Source: Acorus gramineus (Eukaryota; Streptophyta; Magnoliopsida; Acorales; Acoraceae). Taken from it: a stretch of DNA of 64,000 bases. The translations under genes were made by a program, and so were the position numbers. Where the stretch lies: contig CM060853.1 in NCBI GenBank assembly GCA_030737835.1, positions 17,046,895 to 17,110,894 of the forward strand. Reading direction: 5' to 3'. Of the stretch, positions 12,817 through 21,740 are shown in pieces; the stretch's first letter is position 1; the number at the start of each line of letters is the position of its first letter. Under the pieces are notes generated by a model, which worked only from the letters and a program-made list of their open reading frames with translations, did not search any database and was not told where the DNA came from.

Positions 12817-12906
12817 TATGCAACTAGTGATGAAACAGACATGGACATTTGAATTCCTCTGTGAAGAGATTCTCATCTAAAAGGAAACAGTCTGATCACA
12901 TGCATA
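12817..12906 (+). ncRNA. Candidate box C/D snoRNA (single copy)
   Basis: A C box GTGATGA at 12827-12833 and a D box CTGA at 12892-12895 lie 58 bases apart. TATGCA (12817-12822) and TGCATA (12901-12906) can pair as a terminal stem, offset 4-5 bases from the boxes. The first 25 bases resemble family A of the array (GTGATGA, then ACAGACATGGACATTTGA against ACAGACAGGGACATCTGA), so it may be a diverged relative or pseudogene. The stretch before the D box (AAAAGGAAACAGT) matches no rRNA site I can recall. The offset stem lowers confidence. Confidence 0.45.
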
Positions 12907-12909
12907 AAA

Positions 12910-14635
12910 AAACTGATGCCCTCTGTTTCCCCTACCAGAAGGTTTCCTTGCATTCTCATGGTTGAATAGCATCTTTTTGTGTGTTTTTATTTTCATTTCC
13001 ACTAAATCATCTTTTCATAGATAAAATTTATTCTTAGTTGCATGACCATGTAGTTTTAGTGTAGTATTAGGCAATTTGGATTCTGTTTTTATTCATGGGG
13101 GAAGTGGAGGTTTGGGGTTTTGAATCTATAGGAGACCTTGTGTTTTCTGAAGCCTAATGATCGTTAAAGAGAACGGAGATTTGAATGTTGCCCTTGTAGA
13201 AGCCTAACAAGGTTGGGGCTCCAAAGGCATTCATGTAAATGAATTCTTATTATGAAGGCTTGGAAGGACACCATTTATTCACTTTTCTTTTTATTCAATT
13301 AATCACAGTCCCCTTTCTATTGGTTCTTTGAATTTTTGGCTGTTGATTTCAGCCAATCTTTTTTTTTTTTTTGGGTTGGGTGGGGGTTGGTGGATGCTTG
13401 ATGTTATGTAATTTGTAAAATTTACAGGATATATAAATGAATAAAATTTTTGCCTGGTGGTTCTATATTGGTGGTATGTTTTTCTGACTAGTGTCAAGCC
13501 TTGATATCCAGATTTCATTTACTGGCCAATAAAATCGAATGTAATCGAAACATGAAAGCATGCACATTGGTACAATTGAATTTTTTTGCTGTAATTATAC
13601 TTAGTAATGATATTTTAATGGAGTTGGATGAAGGGAATTTGTTCTAATCTGATTTTTTTTTACCCCTTGCAATGAAATTGTTTCAAGAAATGTGACTATA
13701 TAAACTTGTTTAAAAGTGCCAATTTTTTAAGATGAATTAGGTCCAATTTGCTTTTTGGGTGGCAAAAAGGCAGGCATTTTCTATTCAATTGAATATATTC
13801 TTCATTTTTATGTTAAGATGTGTACTGGAGATGAGTATATATATATTATCTTCCAAAAGTTGTAAAGTGAGTGAAGACGGCAGAAATGGCATTTCTAAAT
13901 GATTCTCTTTTAACATTCCCAAGATTTTTTTATCTCGTTAAAAAACGAAAAATAATATTTCTACTTCGTTTTCAATTTCAAATGTAGTCTATACATCCGT
14001 TTATAAATTTATTAAAAGAGTGTATAACTAATGAAAGATGAAATGCACACTAATAATTTGTATAGATTCATTATTAAAAAATTGTAACAAAAATTAATGT
14101 TAGAGCAGACCTCAAATTTAAGAGAAATTGTTTGTACACCCCTCCGCTATTCGTAAACCTAACTTTTCCCGATGGTCTTCAGCATGGTAAATGACTAGAT
14201 GTGGGTGCAAGTAAATGTGAGGTTTTTTGGGTATTTTTTTTAATCTAAAGAAGGTCGGGTTGTGCAAATCAAGGGTGCGCAAATTGAAGAAAAACACAGG
14301 TGTCATTGTAATCCTTTTGTTCTAACGCTCAAAGAAAAAAAAAAGAAAATGTACTAAGTGTCATTGACCAATCAAAATTCAAAAACAGTAAACAATATCT
14401 AATGTATATATTTTTATAAAAAGTATATATCGTTTCATTTCGAGTTTAATGAATTAATTTTTAGTAAATGTAAGAAAATATTTAATGTGGTATATATAAT
14501 ATCTATCGAGGTATATATTTTATTAAATTTTTAATGTGGTATATAAGACTGTGTTTTGAACTGAGAAAAAAATTGAATGTAACAGCACTAAAAAAAAATA
14601 CGGGCATGTATTTGGAGCTGAAAATCAGGTCCATG
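12910..14635. other. Intergenic, no gene recognised
   Basis: AT-rich sequence with poly-T runs. Around 14400-14570 it contains the GGTATATAAGACTG motif also seen near 6300, probably a MITE remnant. No protein gene is visible. Confidence 0.4.
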
Positions 14636-14639
14636 AAGA

Positions 14640-14880
14640 AGTGTAGTTGGGCCCGTTATCCTCCGCTTGGTTCCAAAATGAGCCTCCAAAATGATCCCAT
14701 GGTGACAACGGACGGTCAGGATCTTATTGGGCTGATCGGGTGTTGTTTCAAGAACGGGACTACTATGAACTGGAAGCTTCGATAACCCATATAAAGCCCT
14801 GGTGGGAGCCAAACCCTAACACCTTCTCTTCTTCTTCTCCGTTCAATCTAGGGTTTCTACTTTTCTATTCTTCTCCTCCT
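14640..14880 (+). promoter_or_regulatory. snoRNA cluster promoter, copy 1 (P1)
   Basis: Two site II-like motifs (TTGGGCCC at 14648-14655, TTGGGCT at 14727-14733), a TATA box (TATAAA, 14790-14795) and a telo-box AAACCCTAA at 14811-14819, then a C/T-rich leader. The site II plus telo-box pairing is known from plant ribosomal-protein and snoRNA promoters. It lies about 80 bases upstream of the first C/D unit. It is the only one of the three promoter copies with the site II part, so it is probably the ancestral one. RNA polymerase II use is inferred. Confidence 0.75.
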
Positions 14881-14893
14881 CTCTGTCTACTAT

Positions 14894-14985
14894 AACTGAG
14901 AAATGCTGATGATGGTGTTAAATATACTTTGAAAAAATAATAATTCAATTTTCATGAAAAGTATTACATCTGAGGCTGCTCTGTT
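14894..14985 (+). ncRNA. Box C/D snoRNA family C, copy 1
   Basis: C box ATGATGG at 14909-14915 and D box CTGA at 14970-14973. Flanking AACTGAG (14894-14900) can pair imperfectly with CTCTGTT (14979-14985). The sequence between the boxes is AT-rich; the guide side before the D box reads GAAAAGTATTACAT, and I recognise no rRNA complement. Two further copies follow copies 2 and 3 of the promoter at the same relative position. Related in sequence to families D and E (shared AAATATACTTTGA and ATCTGAGG). Confidence 0.65.
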
Positions 14986-15015
14986 GTTTTGGCACAGATC
15001 TGTTGAAGTTATTGG

Positions 15016-15043
15016 AGAAGAGCCAGTGATCTGAGGCACTTCT
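15016..15043 (+). pseudogene. Family D snoRNA remnant with internal deletion
   Basis: Reads AGAAGAGCCAGTGAT directly followed by CTGAGGCACTTCT. It therefore keeps part of the 5' stem, the start of the C box, the D box and the 3' stem of family D, but lacks about 46 bases between the boxes. It cannot act as a guide. It sits at the position where intact D copies occur in clusters 2 and 3. Confidence 0.7.
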
Positions 15044-15132
15044 TCTATACTCATTTTGTTGCTTCACCTCTTCATATCTTTTCAATTTGTAGGTGAGACT
15101 CATTTTTTTATTCTTCTGATTTTTAAGTTGGT

Positions 15133-15213
15133 CTGTGCAAGTGATGAAGAAACAGACAGGGACATCTGATATTGAAATGATGCTTATGTCTTGGGAATCT
15201 CTCTGATGCATCA
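15133..15213 (+). ncRNA. Box C/D snoRNA family A, copy 1: double guide for 25S rRNA
   Basis: C box GTGATGA (15141-15147), D' box CTGA (15166-15169), C'-like ATGATG near 15178 and D box CTGA (15203-15206), with TGCA on both sides as a short terminal stem. The D' guide AGACAGGGACA is an 11-base complement of 25S rRNA TGTCCCTGTCT. The D guide TGGGAATCTC is a 10-base complement of GAGATTCCCA, which lies immediately upstream in the same rRNA stretch. By the fifth-base rule the predicted 2'-O-methyl sites are the C in TGT(C)CCT and the A in GAG(A)TTC. In yeast numbering, counted from memory, these are C2337 (a known site) and A2326. The rRNA sequence is recalled, not searched. Confidence 0.88.
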
Positions 15214-15630
15214 ACTGATTTATTGGACGAGTACATTAGTTGGTCTTTTTTGATGTGTCTGCTTTGTAGAAGTGTTCATCAGTTCATTCACTTGGTATTC
15301 TATGCATTGTTTGATTTGCTAAGCTAGGATTGTTGGGAAATTTGTTAGATGGTGGTTAAACTGTTTTGCTATGATCAGTCAATTCAATTTTGATCCAATC
15401 AGTTCCCCAAGTGGGGTATACTTTATTACAGGGACATTATGATGTCCACATCTAGATGCTACACCATGCCTGACAATGTGTCTTTCAACATGATGAAATC
15501 ATAGATAAATCTGCTTATATTTTTGTTTGATAGGATTGGGTAGCATTTGTTAAGTTATCTTGGTTTATTTAACCTTTGTAGTTGGATTTTTGGAATAGTG
15601 CTTTTATGGTTTGAAAGTGATTTTATGTGC
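15214..15630 (+). other. Spacer of cluster 1
   Basis: One copy of the spacer that, further on, forms the ~375-bp array: CTTGGTATTC, GATTTGCTAAGCTAGGATTG, TTTTGATCCAATCAG and TTATTACAGGGACAT. At 15433-15470 it holds a short element with ATGATGT and CTGA boxes only 24 bases apart, flanked by ACATT/AATGT. That is too short for a standard C/D snoRNA and is not called as a gene. Confidence 0.5.
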
Positions 15631-15637
15631 AATCTGA

Positions 15638-15700
15638 CAAATGCATATGATGTTGCTAGATATACTTAGAGAAATGAATTCATCTGAGGTGCCACGCATA
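15638..15700 (+). ncRNA. Candidate box C/D snoRNA family E, copy 1
   Basis: C box ATGATGT at 15647-15653 and D box CTGA at 15684-15687, with GCAT upstream and GGTGCC downstream giving a weak terminal stem. The interior (GATATACTT, then GAAATGAATTCATCTGAGG) is clearly related to families C and D. The box spacing (about 30 bases) is short and the guide target is unknown. It may be a decaying paralogue; copy 2 is at 20890. Confidence 0.45.
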
Positions 15701-15787
15701 GATGCTAAACTGTTATTTTTTGTGTTCATGTTCTCTTTTGATTGCTTCTTTTCCTTGTAATTATTTCCTATGGATCCAGTGCTTCTG

Positions 15788-15867
15788 TCTGCCAATGATG
15801 TATCAAATGCACGTATTATCAGATTGAATTATGACGATTTGTCAATTGTCACTACCGCTGAGGCAGA
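15788..15867 (+). ncRNA. Box C/D snoRNA family B, copy 1: double guide for 18S rRNA
   Basis: A 6-bp terminal stem TCTGCC (15788-15793)/GGCAGA (15862-15867) encloses C box ATGATGT (15795-15801), D' box CAGA (15820-15823), C' box ATGACGA (15831-15837) and D box CTGA (15858-15861). The D' guide TGCACGTATTA is an 11-base complement of 18S rRNA TAATACGTGCA. The D guide ATTGTCACTACC is a 12-base complement of 18S GGTAGTGACAAT. The fifth-base rule predicts methylation of the U in CTAA(T)ACG and the A in GGT(A)GTG. The combination of stem, four boxes and two long complements is strong evidence. rRNA sequences are recalled, not searched. Confidence 0.92.
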
Positions 15868-15902
15868 TGGTTTCATGTAAACTTTTATTAGTATATGCAT
15901 GC

Positions 15903-16030
15903 CCTGGAAGCTTCGATAACCCATATAAATTCCTGACGTGAGCCAAACCCTAACACCTTCTCTTCTTTGTAAGGTTCTTTGTCCCTGTTTAATCTAGGGT
16001 TTCTACCTGTTTTGTCTTCTCATTCTCTCT
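15903..16030 (+). promoter_or_regulatory. snoRNA cluster promoter, copy 2 (P2)
   Basis: Repeats P1 from CTGGAAGCTTCGATAACCC onward: TATA box 15924-15930 and telo-box AAACCCTAA 15945-15953, then a C/T-rich leader. It lacks the upstream site II part of P1. The junction with the end of cluster 1 lies at CCCTGGAAGC, just after family B. It starts cluster 2 (C2, D2, A2, array). Confidence 0.7.
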
Positions 16031-16039
16031 GTCTATTAT

Positions 16040-16130
16040 AACAGAGAAATGCTGATGATGGTGTTAAATATACTTTGAAAAAGAAAAACTCAATTTTCAT
16101 GAAAAGTATTACATCTGAGGCTGCTCTGTT
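16040..16130 (+). ncRNA. Box C/D snoRNA family C, copy 2
   Basis: C box ATGATGG (16055-16061), D box CTGA (16115-16118). AACAGAG (16040-16046) is perfectly complementary to CTCTGTT (16124-16130), a better stem than in copy 1. The sequence between the boxes is nearly identical to copy 1. Confidence 0.7.
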
Positions 16131-16160
16131 GTTTTGTCACAGATTTGCTGAGCTTGTTGG

Positions 16161-16233
16161 AGAAGTGCCAGTGATGGTTTATAAATATACTTTGAGTATC
16201 TTCTATGAAATAATTTTTATCTGAGGCACTTCT
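16161..16233 (+). ncRNA. Box C/D snoRNA family D, copy 2
   Basis: A perfect terminal stem AGAAGTGCC (16161-16169)/GGCACTTCT (16225-16233) flanks C box GTGATGG (16171-16177) and D box CTGA (16221-16224). The interior is very AT-rich (TTTATAAATATACTTTGAG, then CTATGAAATAATTTTTAT). CTATGAAATA complements 18S TATTTCATAG, but that match stops eight bases short of the D box, so it would not direct methylation by the usual rule. Target unassigned. Confidence 0.75.
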
Positions 16234-16388
16234 TCTGTGCTCATTTTATTGCTTCATCTTGTCATTGCTTTTCAATTTGTGGGTGAGGCTGATTTTACTG
16301 ATTTTTTGAGTTACCCAGGACTGAATCCACTTTCTGTTTAGTATCTCGCTTGTAGACTCCTTCATCACACCTGCTATCTCCAGTTCAT

Positions 16389-16468
16389 TGTGCAAGTGAT
16401 GAAGAAACAGACAGGGACATCTGATATTGAAATGATGCTTATGTCTTGGGAATCTCTCTGATGCATCT
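16389..16468 (+). ncRNA. Box C/D snoRNA family A, copy 2: double guide for 25S rRNA
   Basis: C box GTGATGA (16396-16402), D' box CTGA (16421-16424), D box CTGA (16458-16461). Both guides are identical to copy 1 at 15133, as is the TGCA terminal stem. It starts the ~375-bp array: its 3' half is the part that recurs downstream. Confidence 0.88.
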
Positions 16469-19212
16469 CTACTAATTTGCTGTACAAGTGCATAAGATGG
16501 GTCTTTTTTGATGTATGTACTTGTAATTTGAAGATGTCATCAGTTCATTCATTTGGCATTCAATATAGTGTTTGATTTGCTAAGCTAGGATTGTTTGGAA
16601 AGGTTAAACGCTTTTGCTATGATCCATCATTTCAATTTTGATCCAATCAGTAATCCAAGTGAGGTATACATTTATTACAGGGTCATGAGTTGATGATTCC
16701 TTGTCTAGATGCTACCCTATGGCTGACAATGTATATTTGAACATGATGAAATTATAGATTGATCATTTCCATGTTTAGATGCTACCCCATGCTTGACAAT
16801 ATGATAGTGAAATGATGCTTATGTCTTGGGAATCTCTCTGATGCATCAACTAATTTACTGTACAATTACATCAGCTGGTCTTTTTTGATGTATCAGATTT
16901 GTAGAGGTGTTCTTCAGTTGATTCACTTGGTATGCAATATAGTGTTTGATTTACTAAGCTAGGATTGTTGGGAAAGGTTAAACTCTTTTGCTATGATATA
17001 TCATTTCAATTTTGATCCAAATCAGTAATCCAAGTGAGGTATACTTTTATTACAGGGTCAGTAGTTGATGATTTCCACATCTAGATGCTATCCCATGCCT
17101 GACAATGTATATTCGACCATGATGAAATTATAGATTGATCATTTCCACGTCTAGATGTTACCCCATGCGTGACAATATGATAGTGAAATGATGCTTATGT
17201 CTTGGGAATCTCTCTGATGCATCAACTAATTTACTGTACAAGTACATGTGCTGGTCTTTATTGATGTATCTGCTTTGTAGAAGTGTTCATTAGTTCATTC
17301 ACTTGGTATTCAATATAGTGTTTGATTTGCTAAGCTAGGATTGTTGGGAAACGTTAAACTCTTTTGCTATGCTCTATCATTTCAATTTTGATCCAATTAG
17401 TAATCCAAGTGAGGTATACATTTATTACAGGGTCAGGAGTTGATGGTTTTCACGTAAAGATGCTACCCCATTCCCGACAATGCGTATTTGAACATGATCA
17501 AATTATAGATTGATCTTTTCCACGTCTAGATGCTATCCCATGCTTGACAATCTGATATTGAAATGATGCTTATATCTTGGGAGTCTCTTTGATGCATCAA
17601 CTAATTTACTATACATCTGTCGGTGTATTTTGTTGTATCAACTTTGTAGAGGTGTTCATCAGTTCATTCTCTCGGTATTCAATATACTGTTCGATTTACT
17701 AAGCTACAATTGTTCGGAAAGGTTAAACCCTTTTGCTATGATCCATCATTTCAATTTTGATCCAATCAGTATCCAGGTGAGGTGTACATTTATTACAGGT
17801 CATGAGTTGATGATTTCCACGTCTAGATACTTCCCCATGCCTGAAAATGTGTATTTGAAAATTATGAAATTATAGATTGATCATTTCCACGTCTGGATGC
17901 TATCCCATGCTTGACAACGTGACTTTGAAATGCTGCTTATGTCTTGTGTATCTCTCTGATGCATCAACTAATTTACTGTCACATTAGTTGGTCTTTTTTG
18001 ATGTATATGCTTTGTATGGGTGTTCATCCGTTCATTCACTCGGTTGTCAATATAATGTTTGATTTGGTAAGCTAGGATTGTTGGGAAAGGTTAAACTCTT
18101 TTGCTATGATATATCATTTCAATTTTGATCCAATCAGTAATCCAAGTGAGGTATACATTTATTACAGGGTCAGGAGTTGATGGTTTTCACGTAAAGATGC
18201 TACCCCATTCCCGACAATGCGTATTTGAACATGATCAAATTATAGATTGATCTTTTCCACGTCTAGATGCTATCCCATGCTAGACAATATGATATTGACA
18301 TGATGCTTATGTCTTGGGAATGTCTCTAATGCATCAACTAATTTACTGTACAAGTAGAGCAGCTGGTCTTTATTGATGTATCTGATTTGTAGGATTGTTG
18401 GGAAAGGTTAAACTCTTTTGCTGATTCATCATTTCAATTTTGATCCAATCAGTAATCCAAGTGAGGTATATTTTTATTACAGGGTCAGTAGTTGATGATT
18501 TTCACGTTTAGATGCTACCCCATGCCTGACAATGTGTGCTTGGACATGATAAAATTATAGATTGATCATTTCCACGTCTAGATGCTACCCCATGCTTGAC
18601 AATGTGATATTGAAATGATGCTTATGTCTTGGGATTTTCTCTAATGCATCAACTAATTTACTATACAAGTACTGCAGTTGGTCTATTTCGATTTATCAGC
18701 TTTCTTGAGGTGTTCATCAGTTCATTCTCTTGGTATTCAATATAGTGTTTGATTTACTAAGCTACAATTGTTCGGAAAGGTTAAACTCTTTTTCTATGAT
18801 CCATCATTTCAACTTTGATCCAATCAGTATCCAAGTGAGGTATACATTTATTACAGGGCCATGAGTTGATGATTTCCACGTCTAGACGCTTCCCCATCCC
18901 TGACAATGTGTATTTGAGCATGATGAAATTATAGATTGATCATTTCCACATCTAGATGCTATCCCATGCTTGACACCGTGCCATTGAAATGATGCTTATG
19001 TCTTGGGAGTCTCTTTGATGCATCAACTAATTTACTGTACAAGTACATTAGTTGGTTTTTTTTTATGTATCTGCTTTGTAGAGGTGTTCTTCTGTTCATT
19101 CACTCGGTATTCAATATACTGTTTGATTTGGTAAGCTAGGATTGTTGGGATGGGTTAAACTCTTTTGCTATGATCCATCATTGCAATTTTGATCCAATCA
19201 GTTTTCCAAGTG
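16469..19212 (+). repeat. Tandem array of ~375-bp snoRNA-derived units
   Basis: The marker TTTTGATCCAATCAGTA recurs near 16640, 17017, 17390, 17758, 18127, 18440, 18817 and 19190, giving spacings of about 377, 373, 368, 369, 313, 377 and 373. Each unit has two related blocks (TTTCCACGTCTAGATGCT(A)CCCCATGC) and then GAAATGATGCTTATGTCTTGGGAATCTC, the 3' half of family A without its C box or D' guide. These half copies lie near 16801, 17177, 17550, 17922, 18290, 18602, 18975 (and 20050, 20425 in the second array). The D box is intact in the first two, and reads TTGA or CTAA in 17550, 18290, 18602 and 18975. The last unit is cut at CCAAGTG, where promoter copy 3 begins. Confidence 0.85.
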
Positions 19213-19350
19213 TTGTTTCAAGAACGGGACCATGCACTGGAAGCTTCGATAACCCATATAAATTCATGGCGTGAGCCAACCCTAACACCTTCTCTTCTTT
19301 GTAAGGTTCGGCATCCCCTTTCAATCTAGGCTTTTTATCTGTTTAGTCTT
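19213..19350 (+). promoter_or_regulatory. snoRNA cluster promoter, copy 3 (P3)
   Basis: Begins within TGTTGTTTCAAGAACGGGAC, joined to the array at the shared GTG. TATA box 19257-19262 and shortened telo-box AACCCTAA 19278-19285 follow, with a C/T-rich leader. More upstream P1 sequence is present than in P2, but not the site II motifs. It starts cluster 3. Confidence 0.7.
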
Positions 19351-19372
19351 TTCATTCTCTCTGTCTATTGTA

Positions 19373-19460
19373 ACTGAGAAATGCTAATGATGGTGTTAAA
19401 TATACTTTGAAAAAAAAAATCAATTTTCATGAAAAGTATTACATCTGAGGCTGCTCTGTT
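19373..19460 (+). ncRNA. Box C/D snoRNA family C, copy 3
   Basis: Here the bases before the C box differ (CTAATGATGG instead of CTGATGATGG), while ATGATGG itself (19386-19392) is kept. This identifies ATGATGG as the true C box of the family. D box CTGA at 19445-19448. The stem AACTGAG/CTCTGTT is imperfect, as in copy 1. Confidence 0.65.
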
Positions 19461-19490
19461 GTTTTGTCACAGATTTGCTGTGGTTGTTGG

Positions 19491-19563
19491 AGAAGTGGCA
19501 ATGATGGTTTATAAATATACTTTGAGGATCTTCTATGAAATAATTTTTATCTGAGGCACTTCT
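19491..19563 (+). ncRNA. Box C/D snoRNA family D, copy 3
   Basis: C box ATGATGG (19501-19507), D box CTGA (19551-19554). The terminal stem AGAAGTGGC/GGCACTTCT has one mismatch compared with copy 2. The interior is almost identical to copy 2. Confidence 0.7.
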
Positions 19564-19642
19564 TCTGTGCTCATTTTATTGCTTCATCACTTCATTGCTT
19601 TTAAATCTGTGGGTGAGACTGATTTTACTGATTTTTTGAGTT

Positions 19643-19722
19643 TGTGCAAGTGATGAAGAAACAGACAGGGACATCTGATATTGAAATGATGTTTATGTCT
19701 TGGGAATCTCTCTGATGCATCT
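19643..19722 (+). ncRNA. Box C/D snoRNA family A, copy 3: double guide for 25S rRNA
   Basis: C box GTGATGA (19650-19656), D' CTGA (19675-19678), D CTGA (19712-19715). Both guides match copies 1 and 2; only one base outside guides and boxes differs (ATGATGTTTATG for ATGATGCTTATG). Confidence 0.87.
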
Positions 19723-20885
19723 CTACTAATTTGCTGTACAAGTGCTTAAGTTGGGTCTGTTTTAATGTATGTACTTGTAATTTGAAGTCGTCATCAGTTT
19801 ATTCACTTGGCATTCAATATAGTGTTTGATTTGGTAAACTAGGATTTCTGAGAAAGGTTAAACTTTTTTTGCTGATTCATCATTTCAATTTTGATCCAAT
19901 CAGTAATCCAAGTGAGGCATACATTTATTACAGGGTCATGAGTTGATTTCCATGTCTAGATGCTACCCCATGCGTGACAATGTGTATTTGAACAAGATGA
20001 TATTATAGATTGATCATTTCCACGTCTAGATGCTACCCCATGCTTGACAATGTGATATTGAAATGATTCTTATGTCTTGGGAATCCTTCCGATGCATCAA
20101 CTAATTTACTGTACAAGTACATGTGCTGGTCTTTTTTGATGCATCTGCTTTGTAGAGGTGTTCATCAGTTCATTCTCTTGATATTCAATATAGTGTTTGA
20201 TTTGGTAAACTAGGATTTCTGAGAAAGGTTAAACTTTTTTTCTGATTCATCATTTCAATTTTGATCCAATCAGTAATCCAAGTGAGGCATACATTTATTA
20301 CAGGGCCATGAGTTGATGATTTCCATGTCTAGATGCTACCCCATGCCTGACAATGTGTATTTGAACATGATGAAATTATAGATGGATGATTTCCACATCT
20401 AGATGCTACCCCATGCTTAACAATGTGATATTGAAATGATGCTTATGTCTTGGGAATCTCTCTGATGCATCAACTAATTTACTATACAAGTACATCGGTT
20501 GGTCTTTTTTGATGTATCTGCTTTGTAGAAGCGTTCATCTGTTCATTCACTTGGTATTCAATATTGTGTTTTATTTACTAAGCTACGATTGTTGAGAAAT
20601 TTATTAGATGGTGGTTAAATTATTTTACTATGATCAATCAATTCAATTTTGATCCAATCAGTTCCCCAAGTGGGGTATACCTTGTTACAAGGACATGATG
20701 AAATCCACATCTAGATGTTGCCCCATGCTTTACAATGTGTCTTTCAACATGATGAAATCATAGATAAATATGCTTGTATTTTCATTTGATAGTATAGGAT
20801 AGCATTTGTTAACTTAATTTATTTAACCTATGTAGTTGGATTTTGGAATAGTGCTTTATGGTTTGAAAGTGATTTAATATGCAAT
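19723..20885 (+). repeat. Second run of ~375-bp snoRNA-derived units
   Basis: Continues the array after promoter copy 3, with the marker TTTTGATCCAATCAG near 19894, 20267 and 20650. Half family A copies lie near 20050 (D box changed to CCGA) and 20425 (D box intact). The final unit matches the spacer of cluster 1 (ATTTATTAGATGGTGGTTAAA, GTTCCCCAAGTGGGGTATAC), so cluster 3 ends like cluster 1 does. Confidence 0.8.
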
Positions 20886-20889
20886 CTGA

Positions 20890-20956
20890 CAAATGCATGT
20901 GATGTTCCTAGATATACTTGGACTACTATGAAATGAATTCATCTGAGGTGCCATGT
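20890..20956 (+). ncRNA. Candidate box C/D snoRNA family E, copy 2
   Basis: C box GTGATGT (20899-20905), D box CTGA (20943-20946), GCAT upstream and GGTGCCATG downstream as a weak stem. The interior GATATACTTGGACTACTATG then GAAATGAATTCATCTGAGG shows descent from the same ancestor as family D. Box spacing (37 bases) is longer than in copy 1. Target unknown. Confidence 0.5.
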
Positions 20957-21047
20957 ATAGATGCTAAACTGTTACTTTTTTTTGTTCTTGTTCTCTTTTG
21001 ATTGCTTCCTTTCCTTGTAATTATTTCCTATGGATCTAGTGCTTCTG

Positions 21048-21127
21048 GCTGCCAATGATGTATCAAATGCACGTATTATCAGATTGAATTATGACGATTT
21101 GTTAATTGTCACTACCGCTGAGGCAGA
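21048..21127 (+). ncRNA. Box C/D snoRNA family B, copy 2: double guide for 18S rRNA
   Basis: C box ATGATGT (21055-21061), D' CAGA (21080-21083), C' ATGACGA (21091-21097), D CTGA (21118-21121), stem CTGCC/GGCAG. Both 18S guides are identical to copy 1. The only changes are one base in the stem flank and one between C' and the D guide (GTTAATTG for GTCAATTG), so guides and boxes look conserved. Confidence 0.92.
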
Positions 21128-21129
21128 TG

Positions 21130-21740
21130 ATTTCAAGTAAACTTTTGTTCTATTATAGTTGTATTGTTGTGTTTCTCTAGCTTGGTATATACTAATTCTT
21201 TGTGTGTTTAACTATGGTTTAATTAGAATAGTTATATGCACATTCTATCTGGATTGAGGTGCATCATTGTCTAAGTTGGCAGATTGGCTTCATCCTATCT
21301 TGTTTTGTTCTACTATAATTTTTTATTTGTATCATATTTTCTCAGTGTTCTTTTCTATGCATTTTTGTTTGTTGAGAAGATTGTTTTTACATTCTTGGGA
21401 TCAACCGGTTTAGGGAAATTAGTTCGTGCACAATCTCGAAGGGAAAATGAAATACTAGTGATGGAATTTGAATTAAAGGAAAAATGATGGAAAGTAAAAC
21501 ATTTTCTTTTATCAACTTTCATGTTGAGAAAAATCATAATATCGTTTCGTTACTTTCTTTTAAATTCTCTTTTAATTTATACCCATGTTTTCTAATAGGA
21601 TTACATATAGGAATGAAAATGAAGTATGGTTTTTTATTTATCTTTGTTGTCACGGACACTAAATTTTTGAATGGTTAAAAATGAAATTTGTGGTTTTCTT
21701 TACTCACCGTGATACACAAACACCTTTATCATATATTGGT
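21130..21740. other. Intergenic
   Basis: No gene recognised. Open frames at 21284-21487 and 21484-21678 are Phe/Leu-rich and look like chance frames in T-rich sequence. Confidence 0.4.

Noticed and set aside
15433-15480. Short ATGATGT...CTGA element (repeated in each ~375-bp unit as TTGATGA...CTGA) as a further snoRNA
   Set aside because: The boxes are only about 24 bases apart, too short for a standard C/D RNA, and most copies have altered boxes.
16640-19200. TTTATTACAG and TTTGTAG in each array unit as 3' splice sites of a spliced snoRNA host gene
   Set aside because: No matching donors at consistent positions and no conserved exon; T-rich spacer gives such motifs by chance.
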